NCBI RefSeq assembly: GCF_947496855.1
Contig: NZ_CANMED010000006.1
Coordinates: forward strand, 248,001 to 312,000
Reading direction: 5' to 3'
DNA from: an uncultured Aquimarina sp.
Lineage (GTDB): Bacteria; Bacteroidota; Bacteroidia; Flavobacteriales; Flavobacteriaceae
DNA: 64,000 nt
Position 1 is the stretch's first letter; each line of letters begins with the position of its first letter. A program made the position numbers and the translations under genes. The notes beneath the pieces were generated by a model. The model saw nothing but the letters and a program-made list of their open reading frames with translations, was not told the origin of the DNA and did no database searches. This document shows positions 25,746 through 34,427 of the stretch, in pieces.

Positions 25746-26705
25746 ATGATAAAAAGAATTGTAATACTAATATTCATAGGAGCATTTGCTACTTCTTGTG
25801 TTTCTTCAAAAGTGCATAAGCAACTAGAAGGTAAATACGCTCGATTAAAAAGAGATAATCGCAAGTTGGAGGACAAGTTTAGAGCTTTACAAAAGACTAG
25901 CGATGCTGATAAGTTAGCAATGGATCAACTTAATGATGCATATGAAAAAACCAGAACAGAAAGAGATGAACTGCGATCCAAATATGACGCGCTTTCTGCT
26001 AATTATGAAAACTTAAAAAATTCGTATGATGCCTTAGGCAAAAATAGTGCAGCCGCTCTTAATGAGAATAGTAAGAGAAATAGAGAATTATTGTCTCAGT
26101 TAGAAGAAAAAGAAAGAACCTTAGCTGCAGAGCGAAATCGTTTAGAAAAACTACAAAGAGATTTAAAGAGTCGTTCTAAACGAGTAGATGAACTAGAAGG
26201 ATTGATAGCTGCCAAAGATGCTAAAATGCAAGCATTAAAAACAGCTATTTCAAAAGCCCTAAGAAATTTTGAAGGAAAAGGATTGACGGTAGAAGAACGA
26301 AATGGTAAAGTATACATCTCGATGGAAAATAAATTGTTGTTTGCCTCTGGTAGTTGGGCAGTGGGAACACAAGGAAGACAGGCTGTAAAACAATTAGGGT
26401 CTGTTCTAGGAGAGAATAATGATATTGCCGTACTAATAGAAGGCCATACGGATAATGTGCCTTATACGGGTAATGGGCAGTTAAAAGGAAATTGGGATTT
26501 ATCTACTAAAAGAGCTACGGCTATTGTAAATTTATTATTGGAGAATAATCAAATAGACGCGCAAAACCTTACTGCTGCCGGAAGAGGAGAATTCTCACCA
26601 GTGGCATCTAACGAAACATCAACCGGTAAAGCTAAGAACAGAAGGATAGAAGTGATTTTAACACCTAAGTTGGATGAAATTTCTAAATTATTGAACGATA
26701 TATAA
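25746..26705 (+). CDS. OmpA-family outer-membrane lipoprotein with coiled coil
   Basis: The 319-residue protein has a lipobox FATSC (C18). A long heptad coiled coil spans about 25-175 (KLEDKFRALQKTSDADKL and ERNRLEKLQRDLKSR). The C-terminal OmpA peptidoglycan-binding domain has IEGHTDNVPYTG, DLSTKRATAIVNLL, AAGRGEFSPVASN and NRRIEVIL. It probably tethers the outer membrane to peptidoglycan, with the coiled coil as a spacer. It is a single-gene unit that shares a bidirectional terminator with the convergent gene downstream. Confidence 0.92.
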   Translation: MIKRIVILIFIGAFATSCVSSKVHKQLEGKYARLKRDNRKLEDKFRALQKTSDADKLAMDQLNDAYEKTRTERDELRSKYDALSANYENLKNSYDALGKNSAAALNENSKRNRELLSQLEEKERTLAAERNRLEKLQRDLKSRSKRVDELEGLIAAKDAKMQALKTAISKALRNFEGKGLTVEERNGKVYISMENKLLFASGSWAVGTQGRQAVKQLGSVLGENNDIAVLIEGHTDNVPYTGNGQLKGNWDLSTKRATAIVNLLLENNQIDAQNLTAAGRGEFSPVASNETSTGKAKNRRIEVILTPKLDEISKLLNDI

Positions 26706-26722
26706 TGGTGACTATAGGAAAT

Positions 26723-26750
26723 AAAAAAGCGCTCATTTGAGCGCTTTTTT
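26723..26750. terminator. Bidirectional terminator
   Basis: GCGCTCA (26729-26735) and TGAGCGC (26738-26744) form a perfect stem flanked by A and T runs. It can end both the OmpA-like gene (+) and the 140-residue gene (-), which converge here. Confidence 0.9.
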
Positions 26751-26761
26751 ATTTAAATTTA

Positions 26762-27184
26762 TTAATTACTAAATAATTCGGATAATATACTATCAACTTC
26801 CTTACCGTTATTAGCTTTTAACTGTTCCTTTAAGATTAGGAGTTTGCTTCTAAAGCTATCAATTACATCACTTGCTGTGTCTTTTCCAAGACGGATTTGT
26901 TTACCAGAACTTGTTAACAAAGTGTAATTATAAAATTCTTTAGCTTTAGACTTATCTTTTTTCGTTTCTAGTGAAATAGTACCTGACTTTAGCACAAAAG
27001 AGATTATATTGTCTTGAGCGGTTACTTTATCTGTTATTTCTCCAATATCAGAAGCTAGAGCATATAGCTCTTTTTGCTCTTCATAAAGTTGAGACCAATC
27101 AGTGCCCTTACCGTTTTGAACTTCCTGAGCCTTTGCAGTTAATCCTGCGCCTACTATAAGTAAAAGTAGAAATAATTTTTTCAT
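26762..27184 (-). CDS. Secreted hypothetical protein, 140 aa
   Basis: The signal peptide MKKLFLLLLIVGAGLTAKA has a clear cleavage before QEVQ. The mature part is helical and Lys/Leu/Ser rich, with a central beta stretch (VLKSGTISLETKKDKSK, LLTSSGKQIRLG) and a C-terminal helix ending in LSELFSN. I do not recognise a named family. The protein is probably periplasmic. It converges with the OmpA-like gene on the shared terminator. Confidence 0.75.
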   Translation of the reverse strand: MKKLFLLLLIVGAGLTAKAQEVQNGKGTDWSQLYEEQKELYALASDIGEITDKVTAQDNIISFVLKSGTISLETKKDKSKAKEFYNYTLLTSSGKQIRLGKDTASDVIDSFRSKLLILKEQLKANNGKEVDSILSELFSN

Positions 27185-27465
27185 AATATTTGGGTGTTAA
27201 TATAATTTAGTATCAAAACTACGTATTTGATTTCACGTATTCCAAAACGGAATAATTAAAAATTTATTATTAAAGTTATCTTAAAAACTGCTTTAAATTA
27301 ACCAATTTAATTTGAAGATTCCAAAAAGTATGCCACGAATTTAGTAAACAAAAATAAAATCCTTAATTATGCATATAGTAAAAAGTATAAAAATAAGGAA
27401 GACAGATAACAAATGGCCATTGCCAGACGTTTATACTACCCAACTAATTTAAAACTATAAAACAA

Positions 27466-27984
27466 ATGAAGAGGTTATCCATTTTTGTAATAGTATTATT
27501 ATCAGTAATTAAAGGAGTGAGCCAGGAAAGCGAAGAAGAGTACCAGGAAGAAGAAACACAAAGTGAAGAAGAGTATCAGGATGATGAGGAAAGTCAAAAC
27601 AGCTATTTTGATTTCTATAAATATTTTGATTTCACCAATGATGAGTACTCTAATGTCCTAGATAAAGTGAATGAGATGAATTCAGACGAGGAAGACATAC
27701 TGTATAAATTTGTGGTAACGGTTCAACAAGATAAAGTATTAAAAGATCGCTTATTCCGAGAGTTGATTACAAAAATCAAAAAGAAAGGTCCTTATAAAGG
27801 TAAAGACAGTCCGGGTTTTAACTGTATCATAAATGGTCTTATAGAAAATAAAACAGTATATGATGCAATAATTCAAGATGGTCGCTCTGAAGAACAAGCT
27901 AGAAATGCTGCAGCGCTTTCTGAAAGAACCGTTCGCAGAAAATGTGGTGTCATTAAAAAAGTAAATAATAAAGAAGAGCAATAA
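27466..27984 (+). CDS. Secreted acidic hypothetical protein, 172 aa
   Basis: A signal peptide (MKRLSIFVIVLLSVIKGVSQ) is followed by an unusual Glu-rich stretch, residues 21-50, with about half Glu/Asp in SEEEYQEEETQSEEEYQDDEE. The C-terminal part (about 65-172) is helical and mixed in charge. It contains ALSERTVRRKCGV and one CIIN, giving two Cys (about 124 and 164). The acidic tract suggests a surface-exposed linker or cation binding. No family is recognised. A 280-base intergenic region with no other gene precedes it. Confidence 0.75.
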   Translation: MKRLSIFVIVLLSVIKGVSQESEEEYQEEETQSEEEYQDDEESQNSYFDFYKYFDFTNDEYSNVLDKVNEMNSDEEDILYKFVVTVQQDKVLKDRLFRELITKIKKKGPYKGKDSPGFNCIINGLIENKTVYDAIIQDGRSEEQARNAAALSERTVRRKCGVIKKVNNKEEQ

Positions 27985-28114
27985 GACTTTCCTTCTAATA
28001 TTTATCAACGTAGAGATTATTAGAAAAACAACTATCTTTGAGGTGTACTTTTGTGCACGTTCTTTGTAAAACCATACTCCATAGTTCTTGAATTAAATAT
28101 TAATTTTTAAAACT

Positions 28115-28417
28115 ATGATGATGAATTGGAAAATTCAAAAACTATTGAGTGGTGAGACAATTGTCTCCAAAGAACCAGGTAATTCTATGTTACCTATCTT
28201 ACGATCAAAACAACCTGTAGTACTGAAACCCGTAGATTGGGAAGATTGCCAAGCAGGTGACATTGTTTTTTGTGAAGTAAGAGGAAACTGTTTTACACAT
28301 TTAGTCAAGGGCAAAAATGTAAAACGAGGATTACTAATCGGTAATAATCGAGGTCGTATCAACGGATGGACCAAAAATGTATATGGCAAAGTAATAGAAA
28401 TATTACCAATGTCATAG
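28115..28417 (+). CDS. Short S24/S26-like peptidase-fold protein, 100 aa
   Basis: The protein has the shape of a LexA/signal-peptidase-like (S24/S26) domain: the nucleophile-type motif PGNSMLPIL (S24) and a following beta segment QAGDIVFCEVRGNCFTHLV, then GLLIGNNRGRINGWT and YGKVIEI. The partner Lys of the Ser-Lys dyad is not clear. HLVKGKNVK lies at the right place, but the aligned position may be His. There is no HTH, membrane helix or N-terminal extension, so it is the catalytic fold alone. It may be a phage-repressor-like processing domain or an inactive relative. The start could also be either of the next two Met codons. It is followed by a terminator. Confidence 0.75.
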   Translation: MMMNWKIQKLLSGETIVSKEPGNSMLPILRSKQPVVLKPVDWEDCQAGDIVFCEVRGNCFTHLVKGKNVKRGLLIGNNRGRINGWTKNVYGKVIEILPMS

Positions 28418-28421
28418 TAGT

Positions 28422-28445
28422 AGCGCGTTAAGCGCTTTTTTTATT
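28422..28445 (+). terminator. Rho-independent terminator after the S24/S26-like gene
   Basis: Arms AGCGC (28422-28426) and GCGCT (28432-28436), followed by a run of T. Confidence 0.8.
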
Positions 28446-28914
28446 TATAAAAACTACCTTTATAAAAATAATATATTAAACTAAAAAAGTTATGATTTCA
28501 TAGTATGTTTGGTTTTTAGTTCACGTTATACTTCCGTTTTTCGAAAAAGGATTGAAGGAGCTGTTTTACTTAGAATACCCGTCCTAATATTTACATTACT
28601 AGTCGAGTAGTCTCTGAAACTTTTCCATTTTATCTGCCAACATTTCAGTACCCATACTTTAAACTCACTTTTGAACGCGATCTCTTTTTTATAAATCACT
28701 ATAAATGATTTATACCATTTATAATCCTAATTTACAGTTGGATATTATTATTCATTACGCATTAAATAACAAAATCTATTATTTCCCTAATTCAAAACAC
28801 CGTTTCCCTCATTTGTGCTTTTATCAATCATAGAAAGACAATACTTTTATATTGATCTAAAGAATAATAAGTGTTGGATGAGTGAGGAATTAATTTTTAG
28901 GTTGGTTAGTTGTT
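28446..28914. other. Intergenic region without a recognisable gene
   Basis: This AT-rich stretch has no ORF I can support on either strand. It holds one small inverted repeat (ATAAATCA 28691-28698, TGATTTAT 28706-28713) and leads into a terminator-like hairpin at 28915. That hairpin points to transcription from the left on the plus strand with no gene to explain it. Confidence 0.6.
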
Positions 28915-28956
28915 AAACGGATGTGGTAATGGGGTAACTGCATCCGTTTTTTATTT
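28915..28956 (+). terminator. Orphan terminator-like hairpin
   Basis: AAACGGATG (28915-28923) and CATCCGTTT (28941-28949) form a perfect 9-bp stem with a 17-base loop and a T run on the plus strand. On the minus strand it would also end the 72-residue gene, though with a poor T tract. On the plus strand no gene lies within 490 bases upstream. Confidence 0.7.
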
Positions 28957-29169
28957 TGATAGTATGTTTTCTTTATATAGTTCTCGAACTAATTTATGAT
29001 AAGAGTTCCGGTTGATCACAATTCTATTTTCTTGTATTTCCATCAGAGGATTGTAGCGTTGTAGCACTTTTTTTACGGTTTCTTCGGTAAAATCAGTTTT
29101 AGACGCGATTCGGTGTATAGCAAATCGTTTATTTTCTTTAGTTAAGTTTTTATAGTATGTGTTTAGCAT
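28951..29169 (-). CDS. Small winged-helix-like DNA-binding protein, 72 aa
   Basis: The 72-residue protein is basic and helical, with an HTH-like segment RIASKTDFTEETVKKVLQRYNP at about residues 20-41, and then EIQENRIVINRN that could be the wing. No named family is recognised. A TATACA-type inverted repeat about 75 bases upstream is a candidate operator. The gene stands in a gene-poor, hairpin-rich region. It may be a regulator of the flanking stretch or a remnant of a mobile element. Confidence in the gene is good; function is inferred from the fold pattern only. Confidence 0.65.
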   Translation of the reverse strand: MLNTYYKNLTKENKRFAIHRIASKTDFTEETVKKVLQRYNPLMEIQENRIVINRNSYHKLVRELYKENILSK

Positions 29170-29225
29170 GGATTTGTCTCATGAGTTAGTCATAAAGTTA
29201 AAAGCAAACTAAAGATATAAAAATA

Positions 29226-29261
29226 TATACAAAATATAGTTTATGTATAAAATAATATACA
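29226..29261. promoter_or_regulatory. Candidate operator: TATACA inverted repeat
   Basis: TGTATA (29244-29249) and TATACA (29256-29261) form a perfect inverted repeat with a 6-base spacer. A further TATACA half site is at 29226-29231. It lies upstream of the small HTH-like gene (minus strand). Confidence 0.35.
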
Positions 29262-29720
29262 AAAAATAATCATTCTACTTATAAACAAATATATCTAGTT
29301 AGGTGTTTTTCAAGAAATAATACTATAAAAAAAGAACTCCTTAACTAAGAAGCTCTTTTTCCGGTTAAAAAAGTAAAGGGTTCGGGGAATACAAACCCTT
29401 TTAAGTGAGGTAATAATAATACCTCTTTTTGGTTGGTATAAAATTTTTTAGATTTTGTTCATCATAAAAACAAATCGTTATTTCTTTTTTTATAGTATTA
29501 TAATTTTATCAGAATATATAATACCTATCGAAATAATTATTCCATAAATCTTAAAAAATACAAGTATTTGATAATCAGTATATTATGTTTTATTTAGTAA
29601 ATGAAATTTTAATACATGTGTGGATGTTTTCTTGTTAATGTAGATAAAACACTCACTTATGACTTTCAAAATCGGGTAGAATAATGTGCGTGATATCTAA
29701 GAATTTATTATGATAATTTT
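29262..29720. other. Gene-free AT-rich region with hairpins
   Basis: No ORF I can support lies here. Three hairpin-like units sit in a row at about 29325-29430 (separate entry). The rest, 29431-29720, is AT-rich, ending in the tas promoter region. Confidence 0.6.
29320..29430. repeat. Cluster of three hairpins
   Basis: From left to right: an imperfect stem with T tail (AAGAACTCC ... GAAGCTCTT), an 8-bp perfect stem AAAGGGTT (29375-29382)/AACCCTTT (29394-29401), and a 6-bp stem GAGGTA (29407-29412)/TACCTC (29420-29425) with a T run. Some have T runs on both strands. No gene explains them. They may be terminators of small RNAs. Confidence 0.55.
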
Positions 29721-29752
29721 TTGAATAACTAAAACGAGAGTCTTTAATTTTG
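29721..29752 (+). promoter_or_regulatory. Candidate promoter for tas
   Basis: TTG (29721-29723), 21 bases, then TAATTTTG (29745-29752) fits the TTG...TAnnTTTG pattern. It supports the tas start at 29789 because a start at 29750 would lie inside the promoter. Confidence 0.55.
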
Positions 29753-29788
29753 AATTTTTGTGTATCTATAAAATTAACCAATTCGACA

Positions 29789-30820
29789 ATGAAATATACG
29801 ACATTACCAAATACAGATATTAAAGTTAGCAAAATATGTTTAGGCTCTATGACTTGGGGAGAACAAAACACAGAGTCAGAAGGTCATGAACAAATAGAAT
29901 ATGCAATTGAGGAAGGAGTTAATTTTATAGATACTGCAGAGTTATATTCTGTACCTGCTAAAAAAGAAACACAAGGAAGCTCAGAACGAGTTATAGGAAG
30001 TTGGTTAAAGAAATCAGGAAAACGGGATAAGGTAGTAATTGCTTCAAAAATTGTTGGACCCGCAGAGTTTTCGAAACACATAAGAAAAGGAGAATTTAGC
30101 AAACAAGAAATAGCAAATGCCATTAATAAAAGTTTAGAAAGATTACAAACTGATTATATAGATTTATATCAATTGCATTGGCCTGAAAGGCAAACTAACT
30201 ATTTTGGTAAGTTAGGATATACCCATGATAAAAATGACAGGTGGACTGATAATTTTGTCAAAGTTTTGGAAAACCTCAATGATTTTGTGAAAGAAGGAAA
30301 GATAAGACACATCGGAGTTTCTAATGAAACAGCATATGGGTTGATGCGATATACTGAAGAATCCCGAAAAGGAGCACCTAAAATGATTACGATACAAAAT
30401 CCATATAATTTACTAAATCGAAAAGATGAAATTGGTCTTGTAGAGGTTTTGCATCGTGAAAATATCGGTCATTTACCTTATTCACCACTAGGTTTTGGGA
30501 TGCTAACTGGGAAGTATCTTGAAGAAATTCCAAAAAAATCTAGAGTTGACCTTTTTCCTAATTATAATCGATATATGAATGAGAATAGTTATAAGGCAAC
30601 TAGATTATATAACGAAATTGCTAAAACACATAATATCAGTTTAACACAATTATCACTAGCGTTTATAAATCAACAACCATTTGTAACGAGTAATATCATT
30701 GGGGCTACTTCTATAGATCAGCTTAAAGAAAACATTGGCAGTATTCACATTACTTTGTCTGATGAAATTATCTATGAAATAAATGAAGTCCATATGCAGA
30801 TTCCTAATCCTGCGCCATAA
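29789..30820 (+). CDS. tas: Aldo/keto reductase, Tas-like
   Basis: This NADP(H)-dependent aldo-keto reductase has 343 residues from the Met at 29789, chosen because the family N terminus is MKYTTLPNTDIKVSKICLG and a promoter lies before it. The tetrad is complete: D48 (FIDTAELY), Y53, K87 (IASK) and H130 (LYQLHWPE). GVSNETAYGLMRY, IQNPYNLLNR and the C terminus IPNPAP are close to E. coli Tas. The physiological substrate is not known for this branch. It is followed 20 bp later by the DUF2233 gene in the same direction. Confidence 0.92.
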   Translation: MKYTTLPNTDIKVSKICLGSMTWGEQNTESEGHEQIEYAIEEGVNFIDTAELYSVPAKKETQGSSERVIGSWLKKSGKRDKVVIASKIVGPAEFSKHIRKGEFSKQEIANAINKSLERLQTDYIDLYQLHWPERQTNYFGKLGYTHDKNDRWTDNFVKVLENLNDFVKEGKIRHIGVSNETAYGLMRYTEESRKGAPKMITIQNPYNLLNRKDEIGLVEVLHRENIGHLPYSPLGFGMLTGKYLEEIPKKSRVDLFPNYNRYMNENSYKATRLYNEIAKTHNISLTQLSLAFINQQPFVTSNIIGATSIDQLKENIGSIHITLSDEIIYEINEVHMQIPNPAP

Positions 30821-30840
30821 ACGAAACATCTTTGTTTTTT

Positions 30841-31662
30841 ATGAAAAAACGATTCTTTTTTATTCTTTTTATAGCTTCTGCTTCTATAACATTAGGGTCA
30901 AAACCTTATAATGATATATCGTGGAAAAAAATTGACAATGGATTATATTTTACCGAATATGATGCGCCCTTAAAATCTTCAATAAATGATAGTAAGATTA
31001 CTATATTAAAAATAGACCCTTCTTTTTACAATTTCAATTTGTTTAGTGCTAAAGAACCAAAAGAGCATATTAAAACAGTGCCACAATGGGCGAAGCAGGA
31101 AAAACTAATTGCAGTGATTAACGCAGGTATGTACCGTTCTGATTATAAAACTAATGTTGGGTACATGAAGGATTATGATTTTATAAATAATGATCGATTA
31201 AATAATGATAATGCTATTACGGCATTTAATAGAAAGGATGACACCGTGCCAGAATTTCAAATTATAGATATGAAATGTCAGAACTGGGAAATATTAAAAG
31301 ATAAATACCATTCTTACACTCAGTCTATCAGAATGGTAGATTGTAGTCAGAAAAATCGTTGGAGCCAACAACCCAAAAAATGGAGCATGGTAGTTATAGG
31401 AAAAGACAAGAAAGGGAATACTTTATTTATTTTTTCAAGATCTCCTTATACTGTTCATGACTTTATCGATATATTATTAGAAGCTCCTCTTGATATATAC
31501 AATTTAATGTATTTAGAAGGAGGACCTGAAGCATCTTTTTATCTTGATCACAACGGGGCTAAAATTGCTAAAATGGGAAGTTATGAAACTGATTTTAACG
31601 AAAATGACGATAATGATTTTTTTTGGCAAGTTCCTAATGTTATTGGGATTACAAAGAAATAG
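30841..31662 (+). CDS. Secreted phosphodiester glycosidase-like protein (DUF2233/NAGPA)
   Basis: A signal peptide is visible from the start at 30841 (MKKRFFFILFIASASITLG). The 273-residue protein has the NAGPA/DUF2233 pattern: VPQWAKQEKLIAVINAGMYR, the central LFIFSRSPYTVHDFIDILLE and a late MYLEGGPEASFYLD, which is the characteristic GG segment. Mammalian NAGPA removes GlcNAc from phosphodiesters; some bacterial relatives act on exopolysaccharide or phosphodiester links. The substrate here is unknown. It lies 20 bp after tas, so the two are probably co-transcribed, but no link in function is evident. Confidence 0.85.
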   Translation: MKKRFFFILFIASASITLGSKPYNDISWKKIDNGLYFTEYDAPLKSSINDSKITILKIDPSFYNFNLFSAKEPKEHIKTVPQWAKQEKLIAVINAGMYRSDYKTNVGYMKDYDFINNDRLNNDNAITAFNRKDDTVPEFQIIDMKCQNWEILKDKYHSYTQSIRMVDCSQKNRWSQQPKKWSMVVIGKDKKGNTLFIFSRSPYTVHDFIDILLEAPLDIYNLMYLEGGPEASFYLDHNGAKIAKMGSYETDFNENDDNDFFWQVPNVIGITKK

Positions 31663-31696
31663 TAAATTGATTTTTAGAAAAGCAGAAGCTTAAGAC

Positions 31697-33064
31697 TTAC
31701 CCAAAAAGAAAATCCACTATATCTTCAATTTTAGCAACTAGCTGAATACTAATCTGCGTATTTTTTTTGGAAATTTTATTATATTTAGAAACAAAAATAG
31801 TCGAGAAACCTAACTTTTCGGCTTCTTGTATTCTTTGCTCTACTTTATTTATAGGTCTGATTTCACCTGCAAGGCCAACTTCTGCTGCGAAGCAATAATC
31901 TTTAGCAATTGGTATATCCTCGTTAGATGATAATATAGCAGCAACAACGGCAAGATCAATAGCGGGATCATCCACAGAAATACCACCAGTAATATTCAGG
32001 AATACATCTTTAGCACCTAATCTGAAGCCGGCACGTTTTTCGAGCACAGCAAGGATCATATTTAATCGTTTGAGATTGTATCCTGTGGCACTTCGCTGAG
32101 GGGTACCGTAAACTGCGGTACTTACTAGTGCTTGTATTTCTATCATTAATGGTCGCATACCTTCTACAGTGGCTGCAATGACAGTTCCGCTTAATTCTTC
32201 TTCCTTTTTAGATATTAGAATTTCACTAGGATTACTTACTTCTCTAAGACCAGTACCTAGCATTTCATAAATTCCTAATTCTGATGTAGAACCAAAACGA
32301 TTTTTTAAGGCTCTTAGAATTCTATAAACGTGATTTCGATCTCCTTCGAACTGAAGTACAGTGTCTACCATGTGCTCCAGTATTTTTGGTCCAGCTATAT
32401 TTCCGTCTTTTGTGATATGCCCAATAAGAATTACGGGAGTTGCCGTTTCTTTAGCAAATTTAATGAGTTCTGTGGTACATTCTCTTATTTGCGAAATACT
32501 ACCAGGGCTACTTTCTATATAATCACTATGTAAAGTCTGTATGGAGTCAATAATAACAATGTCTGGTTCTGTAGTTTCTATTTGTCTGAAAATATTTTGA
32601 GTTTTAGTTTCGGTAAGAATTAGACAGTTATCTGTTTTAGAGTGTATACGCTCTGCACGCATTTTTATTTGTTTTTGGCTTTCTTCACCAGAAACATATA
32701 GAGTTTTATAAGGTAGCTTTAAGCTAATCTGTAGTAACAGGGTACTTTTTCCGATGCCTGGTTCTCCTCCTAACAATGTGAGTGATCCAGGAACTAACCC
32801 TCCACCGAGAACTCTATTTAGTTCTGCATCGTCTGTGTTATATCTAGCTTCGTGACTGGTATCAATTTCAGAGATTTTTAAAGGTTTCGAGATTCGGCGC
32901 TCTTTTGATGATGTGTTAGGATCTTTCCAATCACTTTTTTGAGCCTTCTGGACTACTTCCTCTGCAATAGTATTCCATTCTTTGCAAGAAGTACATTGTC
33001 CTTGCCATTTAGCATATTGTGAACCGCAGTTCTGGCAGAAAAAGACAGTTTTGGTTTTGGCCAT
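31697..33064 (-). CDS. radA: DNA repair protein RadA
   Basis: The 455-residue RecA-like helicase processes recombination branches. It has the N-terminal C4 zinc finger C10-x2-C13...C24-x2-C27, Walker A GGEPGIGKS (99-107), the RadA-specific KNRFG motif (254-258) and a C-terminal Lon-protease-like domain with LGAKDVFLNITGGISVDDPAIDLAV. It is a single-gene unit, convergent with the DUF2233 gene. Confidence 0.97.
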   Translation of the reverse strand: MAKTKTVFFCQNCGSQYAKWQGQCTSCKEWNTIAEEVVQKAQKSDWKDPNTSSKERRISKPLKISEIDTSHEARYNTDDAELNRVLGGGLVPGSLTLLGGEPGIGKSTLLLQISLKLPYKTLYVSGEESQKQIKMRAERIHSKTDNCLILTETKTQNIFRQIETTEPDIVIIDSIQTLHSDYIESSPGSISQIRECTTELIKFAKETATPVILIGHITKDGNIAGPKILEHMVDTVLQFEGDRNHVYRILRALKNRFGSTSELGIYEMLGTGLREVSNPSEILISKKEEELSGTVIAATVEGMRPLMIEIQALVSTAVYGTPQRSATGYNLKRLNMILAVLEKRAGFRLGAKDVFLNITGGISVDDPAIDLAVVAAILSSNEDIPIAKDYCFAAEVGLAGEIRPINKVEQRIQEAEKLGFSTIFVSKYNKISKKNTQISIQLVAKIEDIVDFLFG

Positions 33065-33123
33065 AGCTTATAAATTGATTGTAAAAATACTATTATTTAA
33101 GTTCATTTTACAATTAGTACGAA

Positions 33124-33153
33124 AACAAAAAGACCCCATTTTTGGGATCTTTT
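33124..33153 (-). terminator. Terminator after the esterase-like gene
   Basis: AGACCCCA and TGGGATCT pair with one mismatch around a short T-rich loop, with A/T runs on both sides. It lies 32 bases past the stop of the esterase-like gene (minus). Confidence 0.7.
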
Positions 33154-33183
33154 TACTATAGAATTTGGTTGTTGAACTAAGTG

Positions 33184-34332
33184 TTAATAACCGAAATCTT
33201 CTTTTATTTTATTAACTTTTTCTAACATATAATCTTTGGTTAAAAAAGCTATTTCATTTAATTGAAATCCATTTTCATATGCTCTCATGGCTTTTTTAGG
33301 TTCACCTAGTTGTTCATAACCTAATCCTAGATAGTAAAAACCTAGCATAGTTTCAGGATGTTCTTTAATAGCTAATTTTCCAAGTGGCTCTAGCTCTTCC
33401 CATAATTCCTTTTTTTCTATCGCTGTAGAAATAGCTATAAAATCGTTGATTCTAATTTGGCGTTTGATTCCGTATAACTTTTCTGTAGTATCATAAATGT
33501 CTACGAGGTATTCGTATAGTGATGTTTCTAGCGTTAGGATGTCTTCTTTATAAGTTTTTTTACTAATTGGTCGATACATTTTGAAAAAAACCTCCATTGC
33601 TTTTGGAATTGCTCTTCCAACCAATGTATAATGTGATGATTCATCAAAATTATCAAAGAAATAATTTAATTCTGTGTTTTCAATTAATGCTAGTTTTTCA
33701 TCTAAGGAAATCAGATCGTTTTTAATATTTTCGGCATCATTACTTGCAGTAGCTAGATAATACCATAAATCACTTTTTGTACTAGCAAGAACATTTTCTA
33801 AACGTTCTTTCATTGGAGGTGCTAATTCGGGACTTAAATTAATATACCCTTGAAAAATAGGATTGTCTTTAAATAAAAAGTAATTAATGAAGTTTCCGGT
33901 ATAATCGTGACCAACAATGATTTTAAGCTCTGCAGTTCTATAAGTTTCTTCGATATGCGGCATTAACTCCTGACCTAAAAATTCAAAAAACTCTGCGCCT
34001 TTACCTTCAGGTAAATAGCTAGCTAAATCATACCTACAGTCGTCTTCTCTTGTTTTTCTCTGAAGAACACCAACTACGATAGACTCAGGCATATCTTCCC
34101 AATATGAGAAATAATCCACATTACCAGCTACTGGTTCGAATAGATGATCACCATCTAATACAAGAATTACTGGATATGTTTTATCCTCGTTTTTTTCATA
34201 ATTACGTGGTAATTGGATTTTTAAATCCCTGTTTTGATCTAGTTTGATAGATCTAAATGTTTCGTATTTTACCTGACCGTATGAGATCGAGGTAAAGATG
34301 GATATAAGAATTAAAAATATATTTTTTTTCAT
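33184..34332 (-). CDS. Esterase-D-like alpha/beta-hydrolase without nucleophile, TPR-like tail
   Basis: A signal peptide (MKKNIFLILISIFTSISYG) is followed by an esterase/IroE-like fold: YPVILVLDGDHLFEPVAG, SIVVGVLQRKTREDDCRYD and a nucleophile-elbow segment IIVGHDYTGNF. In active relatives this elbow is G-H-S-x-G-G. Here Ser is D143. The His-bearing segment FDESSHYTLVGRAIP is kept. Residues about 290-382 look like one or two TPR units (MLGFYYLGLGYEQLGEPKKAMRAYENG). This arrangement is likely a conserved non-hydrolytic Flavobacteriaceae family. Hydrolase activity is doubtful. Single-gene unit with its own terminator. Confidence 0.85.
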   Translation of the reverse strand: MKKNIFLILISIFTSISYGQVKYETFRSIKLDQNRDLKIQLPRNYEKNEDKTYPVILVLDGDHLFEPVAGNVDYFSYWEDMPESIVVGVLQRKTREDDCRYDLASYLPEGKGAEFFEFLGQELMPHIEETYRTAELKIIVGHDYTGNFINYFLFKDNPIFQGYINLSPELAPPMKERLENVLASTKSDLWYYLATASNDAENIKNDLISLDEKLALIENTELNYFFDNFDESSHYTLVGRAIPKAMEVFFKMYRPISKKTYKEDILTLETSLYEYLVDIYDTTEKLYGIKRQIRINDFIAISTAIEKKELWEELEPLGKLAIKEHPETMLGFYYLGLGYEQLGEPKKAMRAYENGFQLNEIAFLTKDYMLEKVNKIKEDFGY

Positions 34333-34427
34333 AAGTGGTAAGATTAAGGTTAAGCGAGTGACAATATATAAATTATTTTAAACCTTTAAAATTTTATATC
34401 AAATCGATAAAATAATCAATCTATTGT

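Noticed and set aside
27369..27452. 27-codon ORF (MHIVKSIKIRKTDNKWPLPD...)
   Set aside because: Too short to support, without a promoter or terminator of its own. It may be part of the leader of the acidic secreted protein.
28446..29750. CRISPR array or integrated element in the gene-poor stretch
   Set aside because: The hairpins are not evenly spaced and no spacer-repeat pattern, integrase or transposase is seen.
29653..29871. 72-residue minus-strand ORF over the tas promoter
   Set aside because: It covers the tas promoter and 5' end on the opposite strand and has no domain or start context of its own.
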